A stretch of DNA of 60,145 nt from Brevinema_A sp051649245 (GTDB lineage: Bacteria; Spirochaetota; Brevinematia; Brevinematales; Brevinemataceae). The stretch is taken from NCBI GenBank assembly GCA_051649245.1, contig JBOFGS010000007.1, positions 1 to 60,145 on the forward strand. The letters run 5' to 3'. The position numbers were made by a program, and so were the translations under genes. Below, in pieces: positions 60,129 through 60,145 of this stretch (positions are counted from its first letter, which is position 1; every line of letters begins with the position of its first letter). The notes below the pieces were generated by a model. It was not told the DNA's origin and made no database searches. It saw only the letters and a list, made by a program, of their open reading frames with translations.

Positions 60129-60145
60129 GATCTCTTAAAAGAGAT
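60129..60145 (+). terminator. Start of a terminator hairpin cut by the window end
   Basis: ATCTCTT followed by AAGAGAT begins a hairpin preceded by an A run; the right side leaves the window. Confidence 0.5.

Noticed and set aside
1..60145. CRISPR arrays, tRNA or rRNA genes, insertion sequences, prophage
   Set aside because: I read for spaced direct repeats, tRNA-like cloverleaf cores (GGTTCGAATCC-type arms), transposase signatures and phage genes on both strands and found none that I could support.

Overview
The window is AT-rich DNA from a bacterium that is most probably a spirochaete. The main evidence is a flagellar export block in the order fliP-fliQ-fliR-flhB-flhA-flhF-flhG (minus strand, about 40.5-48.6 kb). 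Lipoprotein signal peptides with relaxed lipoboxes (for example ISAC, VSC, SISC, SHC) and several outer-membrane beta-barrel candidates agree with this. The coding style, with many PTS sugar systems and few biosynthetic genes, suggests a low-GC host-associated or fermentative member such as the Brachyspira/Brevinema side of the phylum. The genus cannot be fixed from the sequence alone. I see no rRNA, tRNA, CRISPR array, transposase or prophage.

Layout. 0-2.4 kb: a large repeat-containing lipoprotein. 2.5-6.9 kb: a nucleoside-salvage divergon (nucleoside hydrolase and a tandem deaminase on the minus strand, an orphan Ula-type PTS EIIA and ribokinase on the plus strand). 7-14 kb: an AlkD-like glycosylase, a DUF302 protein, a 5'-nucleotidase lipoprotein, a lipoprotein built of six ~105-residue repeats, and an orphan TRAP-type binding lipoprotein. 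14-15.3 kb: brnQ. 15.5-20.9 kb: a tight six-gene operon (CDP-alcohol phosphatidyltransferase, MerA-like flavoprotein, PTS EIIB, PTS EIIC, TVP38/TMEM64 protein, DUF547 protein) that is the most unusual module here. 21.5-23.7 kb: acyltransferase and galE. 23.8-31.3 kb: three PTS loci on the minus strand (malX-malY, fruA, and a glucose/GlcNAc-family EIICB with manA). 31.7-35.7 kb: cysteine-free sodC, azgA purine permease, and a single-chain FakA/DegV fusion. 36.1-40.2 kb: a beta-barrel gene and a cellobiose/lactose-family PTS operon carrying mupG. 40.5-48.6 kb: flagellar export genes. 48.9-49.8 kb: a LacI-type regulator. 49.8-53.6 kb: FMN riboswitch and a complete ribD-ribE-ribBA-ribH operon. 53.7-60.1 kb: a lipoprotein, a QueL-like radical SAM protein, an M15 peptidase, a chalcone-isomerase-like protein, and a CrtI/CrtISO-like flavoprotein with a beta-barrel protein and a DUF2147 protein.

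How the parts work together. The cell imports sugars by at least five phosphotransferase systems and feeds them to glycolysis (ManA, MupG, GalE). It salvages purines and nucleosides (AzgA, hydrolase, deaminase, ribokinase, 5'-nucleotidase) and makes its own flavin under FMN control. Many operons have recognisable sigma70-type promoters (TTGACA/TTGATT-like, 16-18 bp spacer, TATAAT-like), and most end in long, nearly perfect hairpins that often serve both convergent genes. Promoters, terminators and start-codon choices below come from reading the bases; substrates of the transporters and roles of unknown proteins are inference.
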